DNA of 64,000 nt. Origin: Silvania hatchlandensis. Lineage in GTDB: Bacteria > Pseudomonadota > Gammaproteobacteria > Enterobacterales > Enterobacteriaceae. Positions 63,818 through 64,000 of the stretch are shown here, in pieces; position 1 is the stretch's first letter; the number at the start of each line of letters is the position of its first letter. The notes beneath the pieces are model-generated. The model saw only the letters and a program-made list of their open reading frames with translations, made no database searches and was not told the origin of the DNA. Location of the stretch: the NCBI RefSeq assembly GCF_025564065.1, contig NZ_JAMGZK010000051.1:124001-188000 (forward strand). The letters are read 5' to 3'. Position numbers and translations under genes: made by a program.

Positions 63818-64000
63818 ACGACGACATTGCCTCGATAAGCTCGCGGGATTGATCTTCCAGCGAGCGCGTCGCGGCTGAGGATTGCTGCACCAGCGCTGCG
63901 TTTTGCTGCGCGGTTTCGTCCATCTGGTTGACGGCAATATTCACCTGCGCAATACCGTGACTCTGCTCCTGCGACGCGTTGGCAATTTCACGCATCAGCT
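63792..64000 (-). CDS. Methyl-accepting chemotaxis protein, C-terminal part
   Basis: Only the last 69 or so residues are in the window and the frame runs off the right edge. EIANASQEQSHGIAQVNIAVNQMDETAQQNAALVQQSSAAT is the conserved end of the MCP signalling domain, with the second methylation helix. No C-terminal NWETF pentapeptide is present, so it resembles low-abundance receptors. The sensor type cannot be told from this fragment. Confidence 0.85.
   Translation of the reverse strand, partial: LMREIANASQEQSHGIAQVNIAVNQMDETAQQNAALVQQSSAATRSLEDQSRELIEAMSSFKLSMQRI

Overview
The window looks like the chromosome of a member of the Enterobacteriaceae close to Enterobacter/Lelliottia/Leclercia rather than Escherichia. 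The right half keeps the E. coli argI - pyrBI - ridA - mgtA - treRBC - nrdDG - cybC - pmbA - darP - mpl - fbp order, read in the opposite direction. Proteins there are near-identical in motif and length to E. coli orthologues. miaE (absent from E. coli K-12), an intact cybC and a chitin-active LPMO point to a non-Escherichia genus.

Left part (1-13.6 kb): a C-terminal fragment of an amidohydrolase, then DoxX, MFS and alpha/beta-hydrolase genes; an McrBC-type restriction pair; a GPH sugar symporter with a GH5-like glycosidase and a divergent LacI regulator; a PemK/MazF-like toxin-antitoxin pair; and gabT.

Accessory region (about 13.6-29.3 kb): a redoxin gene, ccdAB, a transposase-like scrap, a Ner-like DNA-binding protein, an HNH nuclease/methyltransferase pair behind a strong RNA hairpin, a large stand-alone SF1 helicase, an Eco29kI-like GIY-YIG restriction-modification pair, a satellite-phage-like remnant, a reverse transcriptase-nitrilase fusion with a membrane partner (DRT type 1 / UG1 arrangement) and a P4-type integrase beside tRNA-Leu(CAA) (leuX). 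It reads as a defence island at the leuX integration hotspot. Two blocks (17.7-21.2 kb and 24.2-27.9 kb) are clearly AT-rich.

Core part (29.4-50.2 kb): miaE, rraB, argI with two ARG boxes, yjgK, pyrL-pyrB-pyrI with its attenuator, ridA, a convergent LPMO/hexosaminidase pair for chitin, mgtA with a PhoP box and an MgtL leader peptide, the trehalose operon with a TreR operator, and the anaerobic ribonucleotide reductase genes nrdD/nrdG behind two FNR-like and two NrdR-like boxes. A 61-bp tandem repeat separates nrdD from nrdG.

Right part (50.2-64 kb): between nrdG and cybC sits a nine-gene catabolic cluster: PRD regulator, KDGP aldolase, amino-sugar-acid ammonia lyase, amidohydrolase, two membrane proteins and a small protein of the DUF4310/4311/4312 group, an SFCGS protein and a lone PRD protein. 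It lacks both a kinase and a recognisable PTS permease, and is the best candidate here for an undescribed transport and catabolic system. cybC, pmbA, darP, mpl and fbp follow, then an AT-rich stretch with a LysR-type DNA-binding fragment and the end of a chemotaxis receptor gene.
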